A stretch of DNA of 64,000 nt, taken from NCBI GenBank assembly GCA_910586125.1, contig CAJUHP010000001.1, forward strand, positions 186,001 through 250,000, read 5' to 3'. This document shows positions 7,695 to 15,993 of this stretch, piece by piece. Source of the stretch: an uncultured Lachnospiraceae bacterium (GTDB lineage Bacteria; Bacillota; Clostridia; Lachnospirales; Lachnospiraceae). The notes below the pieces were generated by a model. That model was not told the origin of the DNA and made no database searches. It saw only the letters and a program-made list of their open reading frames with translations. The position numbers and the translations under genes were made by a program. Position 1 is the first letter of the stretch. Each line of letters opens with the position of its first letter.

Positions 7695-8117
7695 CTATCT
7701 ATTTATACTCGCTGCACTCTGGTTTGTCAAGGACTTTTCCTGCTCTTTTATCTGTTTCCACAATTCCAGGCATTCCTGGGGCGTTTCGGCTTTCACATCC
7801 CCGAACACATGAGGGTGGCGGCGGATCATCTTGCGGCTGATCCCGTCGATCACATCCTGCAGGGTGAAGGCGGAAGCCCTGGCCGCGATCTCGCTGTGCA
7901 TCAGCACCTGTAACAGCACGTCTCCCAGCTCCTCGCAGAGATTCTCCCGATCGCCGTTTTCAATGGCCTGCACAACCTCCTCCGTCTCGTCCCGCAGGCA
8001 GGGAATCAGCGTCTCATGGGTCTGTTCGCGATCCCAGGGGCAGCCGTCGGGGGCGCAGAGACGGGAGATAATGGCAGTCAGTTCCTCAAAACTGTAGTGC
8101 GTTTTCGATTCGGTCAT
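7695..8117 (-). CDS. mazG: MazG-type nucleoside triphosphate pyrophosphohydrolase
   Basis: 140 residues with one MazG domain: RLCAPDGCPWDREQTHETL, then LRDETEEVVQAIENG and CEELGDVLLQVLMHS. The acidic EExxE and ExxD motifs bind Mg2+. Such enzymes split NTP or dNTP to the monophosphate and pyrophosphate, probably cleaning aberrant nucleotides. It lacks the methyltransferase-like N-terminal half of Bacillus YabN and has only one of the two MazG repeats found in E. coli MazG. The start at 8117 (MTESKTHYSF) follows AAGGAG at 10 nt. An in-frame extension upstream has no family similarity. Confidence 0.92.
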   Translation of the reverse strand: MTESKTHYSFEELTAIISRLCAPDGCPWDREQTHETLIPCLRDETEEVVQAIENGDRENLCEELGDVLLQVLMHSEIAARASAFTLQDVIDGISRKMIRRHPHVFGDVKAETPQECLELWKQIKEQEKSLTNQSAASINR

Positions 8118-8200
8118 GGGACGGATTCTCCTTTTTATACAGACAACCGGCGACAGCTTTATTGTAACACAGCCAGACAGGATTTTCAATCCGTCCGAAT

Positions 8201-8276
8201 AAAAAAAGCCGGGAAGAAAACGCCGCCTGTCAGACAGTCAGACAGCCTGTCTCAGACGGTATCCTCCCAGCCTTTT
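8201..8276 (-). terminator. Terminator after spoVT
   Basis: On the minus strand an outer stem (8262-8276 with 8201-8218, including G-U pairs) ends in seven T. The large loop carries nested CTGTC/GACAG repeats that can form a second hairpin. It begins 7 nt after the spoVT stop. Confidence 0.75.
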
Positions 8277-8283
8277 CTCTCCC

Positions 8284-8829
8284 TCAGCTCTCCATCTGAC
8301 GCCCCAGAAAACTGGCTGCTGTGGCGGCAAGTTTCTGTTCCGCCTCGCCCATCTTTCCGCGCGCCTCCTTGGTCAGAAGTACCACGGAACCGATGGCGTC
8401 ACCCTCGGACAAAATCACATGCACGGTCTGCGCTGTGTATTCTTCTTTGTCCTCCGAGGACACCGGCACAAACTTCTTGTCTTCCTTCAGAGCCGCTCCG
8501 TTTTCCCGGTTCAGAATCATCTGCTCCAACTGCCTGCTGATCGGTTTTTGCAGCGTGTCCTTCTTTCCTCCCGCCACAGCGATAATCTGATCCCGGTCGG
8601 TGATGTACACGGCCAGTCCCGTGGTTTGAGAGAGCGCCTCCGCGTACTGTCTGGCAAAAATCCCCAGCTCCGCCATCGGTGAATATTTTTTCAGAATGAT
8701 TTCTCCCTCCCGGTCTGTAAAGATCTCCAGAGGCGTTCCCTCGCGCAGGCGAAGGGTACGGCGGATTTCTTTGGGTACTACGACACGGCCAAGATCATCA
8801 ATTCTTCTGACAATTCCGGTTGCTTTCAT
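8284..8829 (-). CDS. spoVT: Stage V sporulation protein T (AbrB-type regulator)
   Basis: 181 residues. An N-terminal swapped-hairpin AbrB DNA-binding domain (MKATGIVRRIDDLGRVVVPK, then IRRTLRLREGTPLEIF) is joined to a GAF-like sensor domain (about 60-181: GLAVYITDRDQIIAVAG, VILSEGDAIGSVVLL). SpoVT acts in the forespore and adjusts sigma-G-dependent genes. Length and both domains match Bacillus SpoVT (178 residues). The ATG at 8829 is preferred. The earlier ATG at 8847 overlaps the GGAGG ribosome site itself. Confidence 0.96.
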   Translation of the reverse strand: MKATGIVRRIDDLGRVVVPKEIRRTLRLREGTPLEIFTDREGEIILKKYSPMAELGIFARQYAEALSQTTGLAVYITDRDQIIAVAGGKKDTLQKPISRQLEQMILNRENGAALKEDKKFVPVSSEDKEEYTAQTVHVILSEGDAIGSVVLLTKEARGKMGEAEQKLAATAASFLGRQMES

Positions 8830-8847
8830 AAATAAAAATTCCTCCAT

Positions 8848-9207
8848 TTACGAATCTAGTATTCTCATACGGGTCCCCGTTTTTTCATGTTTCGCATTAA
8901 AAATCCGGGATTGGGCTTTTGTATGTATCACTAGTATCTGTAAACGGAGGGTTTTTATACCTTCAAAGGATCTAAATCCTTTTTGGGCAGAAACCGCCTT
9001 TTTGGCCGAGCGCCGCGCACAGCCTGCGTTTTTGCTTATGCCGCTCTCCTGCAATGCCTCATAATACGTTTCCTTTGTTTTTTCAATCAGCATTTCCATA
9101 CGGATATACTCCCCTACAATATATCCGGCTTTATAAAGCAAAAAAAGTGTGAGCAGACGGCTCATGCGCCCATTTCCGTCTGGTAATGGTACAATGGGAA
9201 TATAAAA
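8848..9207 (-). pseudogene. Fic-domain protein remnant
   Basis: Reading frame without a proper start. It contains VPLPDGNGRMSRLLTLFLLY (DGNGR at 9166-9180), the catalytic-loop region of Fic/Doc AMPylators, followed by KAGYIVGEYI and TKETYYEALQ. The motif His normally preceding PFxDGNGR is replaced by Val. The N-terminal half is missing because the frame runs straight back into the stop of the ATPase stump at 9208. The C-terminal ~50 residues no longer resemble the family. It is probably a non-functional relic. The region is more AT-rich than the spore genes to its left. Confidence 0.75.
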
Positions 9208-9669
9208 CTATTCGTAAACTTCCCAATAACCGTATCGCTTACCACCTTTACGTTCTATTTTCCTTTTGACCTTCAACGCATCCAGACCTCTTTGAATGGT
9301 ACGTCTGTTAACAGACAACCGTTTAGCCATTTCCGTGGTAGTGATAGAGGCATTTTCTTTAAGCAATGTTAATATTTTTACTTCTATTGAGATGTCTTTT
9401 GCGACATCTTTTGTGACATCCTGGGCTTTGGAATCTAAAATTTCTGTACTTTGAAGCGCAGAAAATTTCACCATTATGTCTTCACCATGAACAATATACT
9501 CCGGAGCTTTCGCTCCGAGATTTTTGCAGGCATCACAAATTTTCTGAATCCCACGTCCCCAGCTTTCAATATATCCTGCACGATAAAATACGCGTGCAAT
9601 GTCCGGATTATATGGTTTTGATACATGAGTACTCAAAAGAGTCTCAACTGTCCAGCCAAAGGGCAGCAT
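9208..9669 (-). pseudogene. C-terminal stump of an AlbA_2/schlafen-type ATP-binding protein
   Basis: 153 residues starting inside a conserved core: LPFGWTVETLLSTHVSKPYN, then NPDIARVFYRAGYIESWGRG, followed by a linker and a winged-helix end (SITTTEMAKRLSVNRRTIQR). Whole family members are about 400-500 residues, with an N-terminal AlbA_2/schlafen-like domain that is absent here. The frame is open back to about 9680, where similarity ends at a stop. They are common beside mobile or defence genes and their function is poorly known. Together with the Fic stump this marks an eroded accessory cassette. A shortened expressed form cannot be excluded. Confidence 0.7.
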
Positions 9670-10065
9670 ACTACATGATTGAAACGTTTATCCCTTCATC
9701 CAGAATATTATTAATATCCCCAAGTATTGTGGATAGATACAATATCTTCACATATTAAAGTTCCGCTACCTCATCTTTTTCTGTTTCAGAATTGAGCTGT
9801 TTTTCGATGCCTTTATTCTGCCATCCTCCACCCCTCTGTATACTGGACAGATCCGGTCAAAAATCACCTCTGTATTTTTGTCCGGATCTGTCCAGTGCAA
9901 AGATTCTTTTCACCCATTATACTGCTTGAGAATTAGAAGTTTTCTTATTCAAATTCTCATAAATAGTTTTCAGATAAACCTTGTTGTTATGATGCCTTTC
10001 ATCTTATGCGGCTGTCCCTGTCTGGCTTCTATGCCGTTTCTTCTGTTTTCCCCTGCAAAAGAGTT
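9670..10065. other. Non-coding AT-rich gap with a large palindrome
   Basis: 396 nt between the ATPase stump and melA. No reading frame with family similarity was seen. The notable content is the inverted repeat at 9842-9896, listed separately. The rest looks like degraded sequence. Confidence 0.5.
9842..9896. repeat. 55-nt palindrome, 23-bp arms
   Basis: Arms 9842-9864 and 9874-9896 pair with a single mismatch (9857 with 9881) around a 9-nt loop. The outer 15 bp (ACTGGACAGATCCGG) are perfect. The arms end in runs of five A or T, but these lie next to the loop, so it is not a standard terminator for either strand. It resembles two inverted transposon ends or a miniature inverted-repeat element. 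No transposase is nearby. Confidence 0.7.
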
Positions 10066-11388
10066 TTAACGGTAATCCTTCATATAATCTCCATGCGCTG
10101 CAATCATCTCGTCGCACATGGCAACGATCTCGTCCATGGTCAGTTCTGCCGCCGTGTGAGGCTCCAGAAACGCCGCCTGATAGACTGCATCTTTCTTTCT
10201 CGTAACAGCGGCCTCAATCGTCATGAGCTGCGCATTGATATTGGTCATATTTAAGGCGGCCAACTGTACAGGAAGGCGGCCGATGCGGCAGGGATGCACT
10301 CCCATATTGTCGATGAGACAGGGAACCTCCACGCAGGCGTCCGCGGGCAGATTGGAGATCAGGCCGTCATTTTTCACGTTTCCTCCTATTTTATAGGGAA
10401 CTCCCGTCACGATAGATTCCATGATATGGGACGCATACTCTCTGGAACGTTCATGGGAAACATTTCCGTCATTTAAAATACGGTTCTTCTCGCTTTCCCA
10501 CTCCTCGATCTGGCGGATGCAGCGGCGGGGATATTCATCCAGGGGAATGTTGTATTTCTCGATCAGCTCCGGGCGGGACGATTTGATAAACCAGGGGTTG
10601 TACTCCGCATTGTGTTCGCTGGATTCCGTGCAGTAATAGCCCAGGCGGCGGATATATTCATACCGTACCATGTCGGAGTGCTTTTCTTCTGCGTTTTTGC
10701 GGGCGGCGCGTTTTTTGATTTCGGGGTAGAGATCGTTGCCGTCCCGGTCGCGGATTTCCAGCAGCCATGCCATGTGATTGATTCCGGCTATGGTTTCGCG
10801 GCGTCCTTCCAAGCAGTCCTCCATGCCCAGACTCTGCAAAAGCCATTCCGAACAGACCTGTACGCTGTGGCAGAGTCCCACTGTCTTCACATGGCTGTAG
10901 CGCTGCAGATAGCCGGTAAGCATGGCCATGGGGTTGGTGTAATTGAGAAACCAGGCGTTCGGGCACACCGCCTCCATATCCTCGGCAAAGTCCTGCAAAA
11001 CCGGAATGGTGCGCAGGGCGCGCATGATTCCGCCGATGCCGAGCGTATCTCCGATGGTCTGCCTCAGACCATATTTTTTTGGTATCTCAAAGTCGATGAC
11101 CGTACACGGATCATATCCGCCGACTTGAATAGCATTGACCACAAAATCTGCATCCCGAAGGGCGTCTCTTCGGTTTTGTTCTCCCAGAAAAGTCTTGATC
11201 TTTGCGCGGTTTTCGTTGACATTTTTGTTGATTGCGCCAAGGATGATCTCGGATTCCGAAAGACGTTTCGGATCGATGTCATAGAGCGCGATCTCGCTGT
11301 CTCTCAAAACTGGCGTACACATGCAGTCCCCCAGCACATTTCTGGCAAACACGGTGCTGCCTGCCCCCATAAAAGTAATCTTCGGCAT
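10066..11388 (-). CDS. melA: Family 4 glycosidase, alpha-galactosidase type (MelA)
   Basis: 440 residues. The N-terminus is a Rossmann NAD-binding fold (PKITFMGAGSTVFARNVLGD) followed by DIDPKRL. GH4 active-site landmarks are LNYTNPMAML (near 150) and VGLCHSVQ (near 170, with the Cys/His metal ligands). GH4 enzymes use NAD+ and Mn2+ and cleave by transient oxidation at C3. The length and the LCHSVQ motif favour alpha-galactosidase (melibiose, raffinose) over the phospho-glucosidase branch, but a galacturonidase cannot be ruled out. AAGGAG precedes the ATG. The divergent AraC gene is its likely activator. No transporter lies alongside. Confidence 0.87.
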   Translation of the reverse strand: MPKITFMGAGSTVFARNVLGDCMCTPVLRDSEIALYDIDPKRLSESEIILGAINKNVNENRAKIKTFLGEQNRRDALRDADFVVNAIQVGGYDPCTVIDFEIPKKYGLRQTIGDTLGIGGIMRALRTIPVLQDFAEDMEAVCPNAWFLNYTNPMAMLTGYLQRYSHVKTVGLCHSVQVCSEWLLQSLGMEDCLEGRRETIAGINHMAWLLEIRDRDGNDLYPEIKKRAARKNAEEKHSDMVRYEYIRRLGYYCTESSEHNAEYNPWFIKSSRPELIEKYNIPLDEYPRRCIRQIEEWESEKNRILNDGNVSHERSREYASHIMESIVTGVPYKIGGNVKNDGLISNLPADACVEVPCLIDNMGVHPCRIGRLPVQLAALNMTNINAQLMTIEAAVTRKKDAVYQAAFLEPHTAAELTMDEIVAMCDEMIAAHGDYMKDYR

Positions 11389-11649
11389 ATACTCTCCTTT
11401 CGTTTCGCCGCGCTGGCGGCTTTTCTCCTTTTCGGAGAATGTTTTTTGTCATGCTTATATTATAGAGTTTTCAAATGAAAACCGCTAGTTTTTTTGTTTC
11501 AGAAAATAGTATAAATGTTGTATTAGAATGCCGCTCTTTTTTGCAGCCGGCCTCCTGTTACCTATGAACCTGTAAATAGGCATTGTAAATGGCGGGTAAG
11601 TATTTTATAATAAAGTGATTTTATAATCATAGAAAAAGAGGTTGTTATA
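11389..11649. promoter_or_regulatory. melA-araC divergent control region
   Basis: Plus strand: TTGTAA (11583-11588), 17-nt spacer and TATAAT (11606-11611) form a good promoter for the AraC gene. A 9-nt direct repeat TTTTATAAT occurs at 11603-11611 and 11619-11627. Minus strand: TATAAT (11459-11464) is a candidate melA -10 with no matching -35, as expected for an activator-dependent promoter. A TTTTCA/TGAAAA inverted repeat (11468-11481) sits beside it. Operator assignments are inference. Confidence 0.5.
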
Positions 11650-12531
11650 ATGGAAAAGAAAATAGCAGATTTCAAAGAATATTCTCAGAGAACTGGTTCC
11701 GACGGCCAACTGGAATTTTATTTCTGCGGCCGTGAAAAATGCAAGCCCGGACATACCTTCGGCCCGGCTGTCCGGACTCATTTTCTGTTTCATTTTATCC
11801 TCTCGGGAAGCGGATTCTATGAACGAGCTGGACACCGGTACGAGATCCGGCAGGGACAGGGATTTCTTATTCTTCCGGATGAGTCCACCCGCTACGGAGC
11901 GAATCCCGCCGATCCTTGGGAATATTGCTGGATCGGCTTCGGCGGCCGGGAGGCGGAAAATATTTTGAGAGAATGCGGCTTAGGAGACGGCAATCTGATC
12001 TATGAGGACCGCAGCGGCGGACTTCTGGCGCAGGAAATGAAACGGCTGACGGATTTTACGGATCCGGCCGATCTCAACCGCTATATGCTGCTCGGCAGAC
12101 TGTATCTCTGTTTTTCCTGCATGATACCGGGACGATCCCGAGGCGCTATGACGGCACAGGAATATGTAAAACGGGCGCTGGATTTTATCCATAACAACTT
12201 CGGATACGAAATCGGCGTAGAGGAAATTGCACGTAATGTAGGGATTGACCGCACCTATCTGTACCGTATTTTCCGATTGCAGACCGGCCAGTCTCCCAAG
12301 GAATATCTGACAAGCTTTCGGCTTCATAAGGCGGCAGGGATGCTTGCGCAGACGGATTTGAGCGTAACGGAAATTGCTCTGTCCTGTGGATTCAACGAAG
12401 CTTCTCTGTTCGGCAGGCACTTTCGCCGCCGTTACGGCGCCTCGCCTGTGCAATACCGAAGAGAGTCACGATCACATCGCGCCGCTCCGTCAGCAGATCA
12501 TTCCGTTTGCCATTCATCCCCGGATGTCTGA
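11650..12531 (+). CDS. AraC-family regulator of the melA gene (cupin + HTH)
   Basis: 293 residues. The N-terminal cupin sugar-sensing domain (FHFILSGSGFYERAGHRYEI, about 47-66) resembles the MsmR/RafR/RhaR type. The C-terminal double helix-turn-helix starts near 170 (YVKRALDFIHNNFGYEIGVE, then YLYRIFRLQTGQSPKEYL, and the second HTH ending CGFNEASLFGRHFRRRYGAS). It probably senses a galactoside and activates melA. Start: ATG 8 nt after AGAGG. The last 18 nt overlap the 3' end of the convergent transglutaminase-like gene. Confidence 0.9.
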   Translation: MEKKIADFKEYSQRTGSDGQLEFYFCGREKCKPGHTFGPAVRTHFLFHFILSGSGFYERAGHRYEIRQGQGFLILPDESTRYGANPADPWEYCWIGFGGREAENILRECGLGDGNLIYEDRSGGLLAQEMKRLTDFTDPADLNRYMLLGRLYLCFSCMIPGRSRGAMTAQEYVKRALDFIHNNFGYEIGVEEIARNVGIDRTYLYRIFRLQTGQSPKEYLTSFRLHKAAGMLAQTDLSVTEIALSCGFNEASLFGRHFRRRYGASPVQYRRESRSHRAAPSADHSVCHSSPDV

Positions 12532-13623
12532 CCGACGCTTGCGTGATTCCTCCCCGCTGCCGGCCGGTTCCTCTGCCCAGACCTCTGAGATGTGATTGTT
12601 TTGTTCCTCCCCCTCGTTGGCCTGTTCCTCTGTCCAGGCATCGGTCTGCTCTTCCTCCGGAAAAGACACATGCAACACCGCCTGCGGCCAGTTTAAGCTG
12701 ATCCTGGCATGACGGCCTTTTGTGAGGGCGGCTTTTTCCAGGAGCGCGGCCAGATCCTTTACCACCTCCCTTGTCAGATAGCCTCCGCGCCAGTGAAACA
12801 GTAACGGCTTTCCTTTTCGTATCGCCTGCAGCGCTCTCTTTTCCACTTCTTCCTGCTTGGTAAAGGAAAGTTTTTTCTCCCGGTAATAAAAGTGCTCGCC
12901 GTCCGTGCAGGCCGGAACCGGCCAGATCACCGGCTCATGATCCCGAAAAAAACGCTTATCGTCCAGATTCAGATAGTCAAAACGAAGAGAACCGCCGCGG
13001 CTCAGACTGTTGTCAAAGGTCGCGTCCATATGGTAGGTTGTTTTACCCAGTTTGACAATATTCCAGGTGTGCCGGTATTTGATCTGTTTGTCTGGATTGG
13101 CATCGGATACGGCGATCATACACCAGATTCCCAGCGTATCGCAGAGAATTTTCACCGTCTTGGCAATGCCTTCACAGACGCCGACTCCCTGGCCCAGAGG
13201 ACCGATGATTTCATGGGAGTAGGGCTTTTTCAGCTTGTCATAGCGGACATTTTCGCAGATAAAATCGTGAATGTACTGCTCTTTTTCCCTTTCCTGCATC
13301 GACTGCGCCGGCCGGGCCAGCTTTGCGATGCGGGATGACAGCGCTTTTTGATGCTCGCGGATTTTACTTTTTTCAAACAGGTATTCTGGGATAAATTCCA
13401 CATGGCTGGAATCCGGATAAAACCGGAAGTGAAAGCCGGAAGCGTAAAAAATCTCCGGACAGTCCAGACGCAGAAGAAAAAAAATGTCTCCCAGACGCCG
13501 GTCCAAAAGGCGCGGGACAGAAAAAGAAGGAGACAGCGCAAGAAGGCCCGTCTTGATTGCATGATAGGCCGCCTGCTCTTCCCTTGAAAAATGGTTGTAG
13601 TAGTAGGATACGGATTGCGGCAT
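12514..13623 (-). CDS. Transglutaminase-like superfamily protein
   Basis: 369 residues, no signal peptide. The central region holds the papain-like transglutaminase core with a complete triad: Cys in GVGVCEGIAKTVKILC, His in YRHTWNIVKLG, and Asp in YHMDATFDNS. The N-terminal 110 residues form a separate alpha/beta part (SYYYNHFSREEQAAYHAIKT). The C-terminal ~50 residues are Glu-rich and probably disordered. Bacterial members are mostly proteases or amidases rather than cross-linkers. Substrate unknown. It is separate from the surface transglutaminase-like protein at 59784. Confidence 0.82.
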   Translation of the reverse strand: MPQSVSYYYNHFSREEQAAYHAIKTGLLALSPSFSVPRLLDRRLGDIFFLLRLDCPEIFYASGFHFRFYPDSSHVEFIPEYLFEKSKIREHQKALSSRIAKLARPAQSMQEREKEQYIHDFICENVRYDKLKKPYSHEIIGPLGQGVGVCEGIAKTVKILCDTLGIWCMIAVSDANPDKQIKYRHTWNIVKLGKTTYHMDATFDNSLSRGGSLRFDYLNLDDKRFFRDHEPVIWPVPACTDGEHFYYREKKLSFTKQEEVEKRALQAIRKGKPLLFHWRGGYLTREVVKDLAALLEKAALTKGRHARISLNWPQAVLHVSFPEEEQTDAWTEEQANEGEEQNNHISEVWAEEPAGSGEESRKRRSDIRG

Positions 13624-13649
13624 GGCGCATTTCCTTTCTTGAGTTTTGA

Positions 13650-13868
13650 CTAGAGAATGGATTCCCTTACAAGAAATCCGTGAATGCCGGACAAGTGGCG
13701 GTTTTGATATATAATTGCTTTGTCATTCGGGCAGCGTTCGCGCGGTTCCATGGGTAAAGGCGCAGGCTGGCTGCGCTTTGTTGACTGTGACGGAGCCCGT
13801 TTTTTAATCGCGGAGGTTCCTGGGTGTAGTTCCTTGTCGATTGTCTTTTTGTGCTTGAAAAATTTCAT
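13650..13868 (-). CDS. Possible small protein of unknown function
   Basis: 72 residues, basic, with Lys/Pro/Ser-rich first half (IDKELHPGTSAIKKRAPSQS) and no recognised domain. It starts 13 nt after the smr stop on the same strand but has no visible ribosome site. It may be translated by coupling or not at all. Confidence 0.3.
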   Translation of the reverse strand: MKFFKHKKTIDKELHPGTSAIKKRAPSQSTKRSQPAPLPMEPRERCPNDKAIIYQNRHLSGIHGFLVRESIL

Positions 13869-13881
13869 GGATTCTGCGGTT

Positions 13882-14133
13882 TTATAATTCGCGTAAGATG
13901 AGTTCTGTCACACCTGGGTTTTCACCTGGACGGATGCGAATGACTTTTTCGTGGCGGCCAAAGCCGTATTCTTCGTCAATCATCTCTTTGATTCGCGTGC
14001 CGCCATGAAAGCCATGGATCAGGCGGATGGTGTAGGTCCCTTTTGCGGCCCGGCGCAGGACGCTGTCAATCTTTATTTTTACCTGTTTACAGTTCATTCC
14101 ATGAAGGTCGATTTCCAGTATTCCGGCGTTCAC
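13882..14133 (-). CDS. Small Smr-domain protein
   Basis: 83 residues, almost exactly one Smr domain: ILEIDLHGMNCKQVKIKID carries the xDLHG motif and YTIRLIHGFHGGTRIKEMID carries the HGxxGG loop. Smr domains, as in MutS2 and SmrB, are nucleases or nucleic-acid-binding units acting on DNA branches or collided-ribosome mRNA. A stand-alone Smr this short lacks targeting domains, so its role is open. The start is GTG at 14133, overlapping the stop of the MmcQ-like gene by 4 nt, so translation is probably coupled. Confidence 0.85.
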   Translation of the reverse strand: MNAGILEIDLHGMNCKQVKIKIDSVLRRAAKGTYTIRLIHGFHGGTRIKEMIDEEYGFGRHEKVIRIRPGENPGVTELILREL

Positions 14134-14483
14134 CCGGCATCACCTGCTTTCTTTTTATCTTTTGTCAAATCATAGCTTTCTCCGATCATACGGCAGATCT
14201 CCGGCTCTGGTATGGTGCCGTCGAGGATGATGGAATTCCAGTATTTTTTATTCAGATGGTAGGCCGGAATCACGGAGGCAAACGCGCTTCGCCAGAAATC
14301 TCGCCATTCTGGTTCACATTTTACATTGATCCAGATATGGTTTTCCCGCTCGAAAATCCAGGCAAAAACACGGTTGTTCTGCCGGTGGCGGATCACGCAC
14401 CAGTTCGGATCGTGAAAGGGGTAGTCTTCATAGGTGTCAGGGTAAGTGAGACAGTGATGGATAGCTTCTTGTCTTGTTTGCAT
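14130..14483 (-). CDS. MmcQ/YjbR family protein
   Basis: 117 residues. Characteristic features are the opening HHCLTYPDTYEDYPFHDPNW, then the central VFAWIFERENHIWINVKCEP and the ending VIPAYHLNKKYWNSIILDGT, which together give the CyaY-like fold of MmcQ/YjbR proteins. These are small cytoplasmic proteins sometimes called DNA-binding. Their cellular function is not established. The start at 14483 (MQTRQEAIH) follows GAGG at 5 nt. The open frame upstream to 14576 overlaps the phosphoesterase gene and is not family-like. Confidence 0.85.
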   Translation of the reverse strand: MQTRQEAIHHCLTYPDTYEDYPFHDPNWCVIRHRQNNRVFAWIFERENHIWINVKCEPEWRDFWRSAFASVIPAYHLNKKYWNSIILDGTIPEPEICRMIGESYDLTKDKKKAGDAG

Positions 14484-14550
14484 GGGGACCTCGTTTGCGG
14501 GTGTGGAATATATGGATTGCTTTTTATATATTGTCTGTATTTTTTTATCT

Positions 14551-15072
14551 TTATGAGAAAAAACGGATGATTTCACCGGCGCTTACCGGAGCCATGTGGT
14601 TGGCGTCTACGCCTACGTCATACAGAAGGAGACCTTTTTTTCGGTTTTCTGTATTGTAGATTTCGGAATTGTGCTGATGACCGTGCAGGGCAATCGCACC
14701 CTTTCTTATGCCGTTCCATTCGGCAATCGGATAGTGGAACAGGACGAAGAGTGTGTTTTGGCAGATGACTTCCTGGTAGTCCTTAATAGATAAAAACAGG
14801 GAAGAATCAAATTGCGGGCTGTCTGTGAAGCGGTCATGGTTGCCGCGGATCAGATGTTTTTTTCCATTTAGAGCGCGAAGGATTACAGCCGCATGATCTG
14901 GGCCTTTCATGGTGAAATCGCCCAGAATATACACTTCGTCAGCAGGAGTGATTTTTTTGTTCCAGTTTCGGATTAGGGTTTTGTTCATCTCCTCGGCATT
15001 GCAGAAGGGACGGTTTGTATGTTTGATTATTTTCTCGTGGTAAAAATGGAGGTCGGAGGTAAAGTATAGCAT
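14551..15072 (-). CDS. Calcineurin-like metallophosphoesterase
   Basis: 173 residues with the full set of metal motifs: YFTSDLHFYHEKII (DxH), VYILGDFTMKG (GDxx), LIRGNHDRF (GNHD), VLFHYPIAEW, and ALHGHQHN (GHxH). This is a small cytoplasmic two-metal phosphoesterase. The natural substrate is unknown. CAGGAG lies 9 nt before the ATG. It heads a likely three-gene unit with the MmcQ-like and Smr genes. Confidence 0.88.
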   Translation of the reverse strand: MLYFTSDLHFYHEKIIKHTNRPFCNAEEMNKTLIRNWNKKITPADEVYILGDFTMKGPDHAAVILRALNGKKHLIRGNHDRFTDSPQFDSSLFLSIKDYQEVICQNTLFVLFHYPIAEWNGIRKGAIALHGHQHNSEIYNTENRKKGLLLYDVGVDANHMAPVSAGEIIRFFS

Positions 15073-15264
15073 GATGAATGACTCCTGAGAATAATAGGAT
15101 CCGTTTTTAACGATTCGTTTGTTTATTTATACCTATTGACTATTTCTTTGATCGCTTGTTATTATACTGAAATTATATATTTTTATTTTAATATAATGAA
15201 TAAAATATTTTATAATACATTATTTTCCGTCTTTTTTCTTCGTACCTTCTTTCATCTCTTAATC

Positions 15265-15654
15265 TTATTTTTTATTTCGGTAATATCCGAAACATATCAT
15301 AGCCCATATACTGGGGACAATTGCATATCCTGCATTTACTTGCCCATGATTTAGAATAACGTATCCGCCGCCTATAATTGTGAAAGACAGAAAAACAATT
15401 CCTAAAATCAATGCAATTTTTTTCGTTATCTCTATCTTCTCTATCAGAATGACTTTTACTATCATGCAAAGCGCCAGCAATATAAGCGTATATAATGCTT
15501 GTATTAAAATACTGGTATACCAGGGAGCTGATTGTATGAGATACAAATCTGGATATTTCCGAAAATGCCAGTATCTGTATAGTCCTGAACCAACGAACAC
15601 GCCGATCATAGAGCCCATTATAATATTTAATATTTGATTTATTTTCTTTTTCAT
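15265..15654 (-). CDS. Unrecognised four-helix membrane protein
   Basis: 129 residues with four predicted membrane helices (IIMGSMIGVFVGSGLY; ILIQALYTLILLALCMIVKV; IALILGIVFLSFTIIGGGYV; AIVPSIWAMICFGYY) and a basic tail. No family recognised. The coding region is AT-rich compared with its surroundings, suggesting acquisition. AAGAG precedes the ATG. The 190 nt between it and the phosphoesterase gene hold AT-rich sequence, including a plus-strand TTGACT (15137) upstream of TATTAT that has no obvious gene to serve. Confidence 0.65.
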   Translation of the reverse strand: MKKKINQILNIIMGSMIGVFVGSGLYRYWHFRKYPDLYLIQSAPWYTSILIQALYTLILLALCMIVKVILIEKIEITKKIALILGIVFLSFTIIGGGYVILNHGQVNAGYAIVPSIWAMICFGYYRNKK

Positions 15655-15993
15655 AATTCATCTCTTCTTACAATAAATAATAATTCAATCTATATCATAC
15701 TTAACCGTATATTTCAAGGTAAGAAAATATAAATAGTTACATATGTATTTCACCCGCTGCCATTCGACAAAGCAGGATTATTTTAATATTTTCCGCAATA
15801 GAATAGGTACGTTTTTCTTCATTTTCTTCGATATATACTAATAGATTTCAGATTACTGTAAAAAATAGCTTCACACTTTAAAGATGTATGAAACAAAACA
15901 AGGGCTTCTATTTATTTTATTAACCTTTGCAAAGTCTCTCGGAACCCTCTCCCTTCTCTCCACATTCCGCTTTCTATTTCCCCCAATCCACAC
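15655..15993. other. AT-rich intergenic stretch
   Basis: About 340 nt, very AT-rich, between two unrecognised genes. I found no reading frame, repeat or RNA signature that I can name. Confidence 0.4.

Noticed and set aside
9842..9896. Rho-independent terminator reading of the palindrome
   Set aside because: The T or A tracts are next to the loop and not after the stem, and no gene ends close by on either side.
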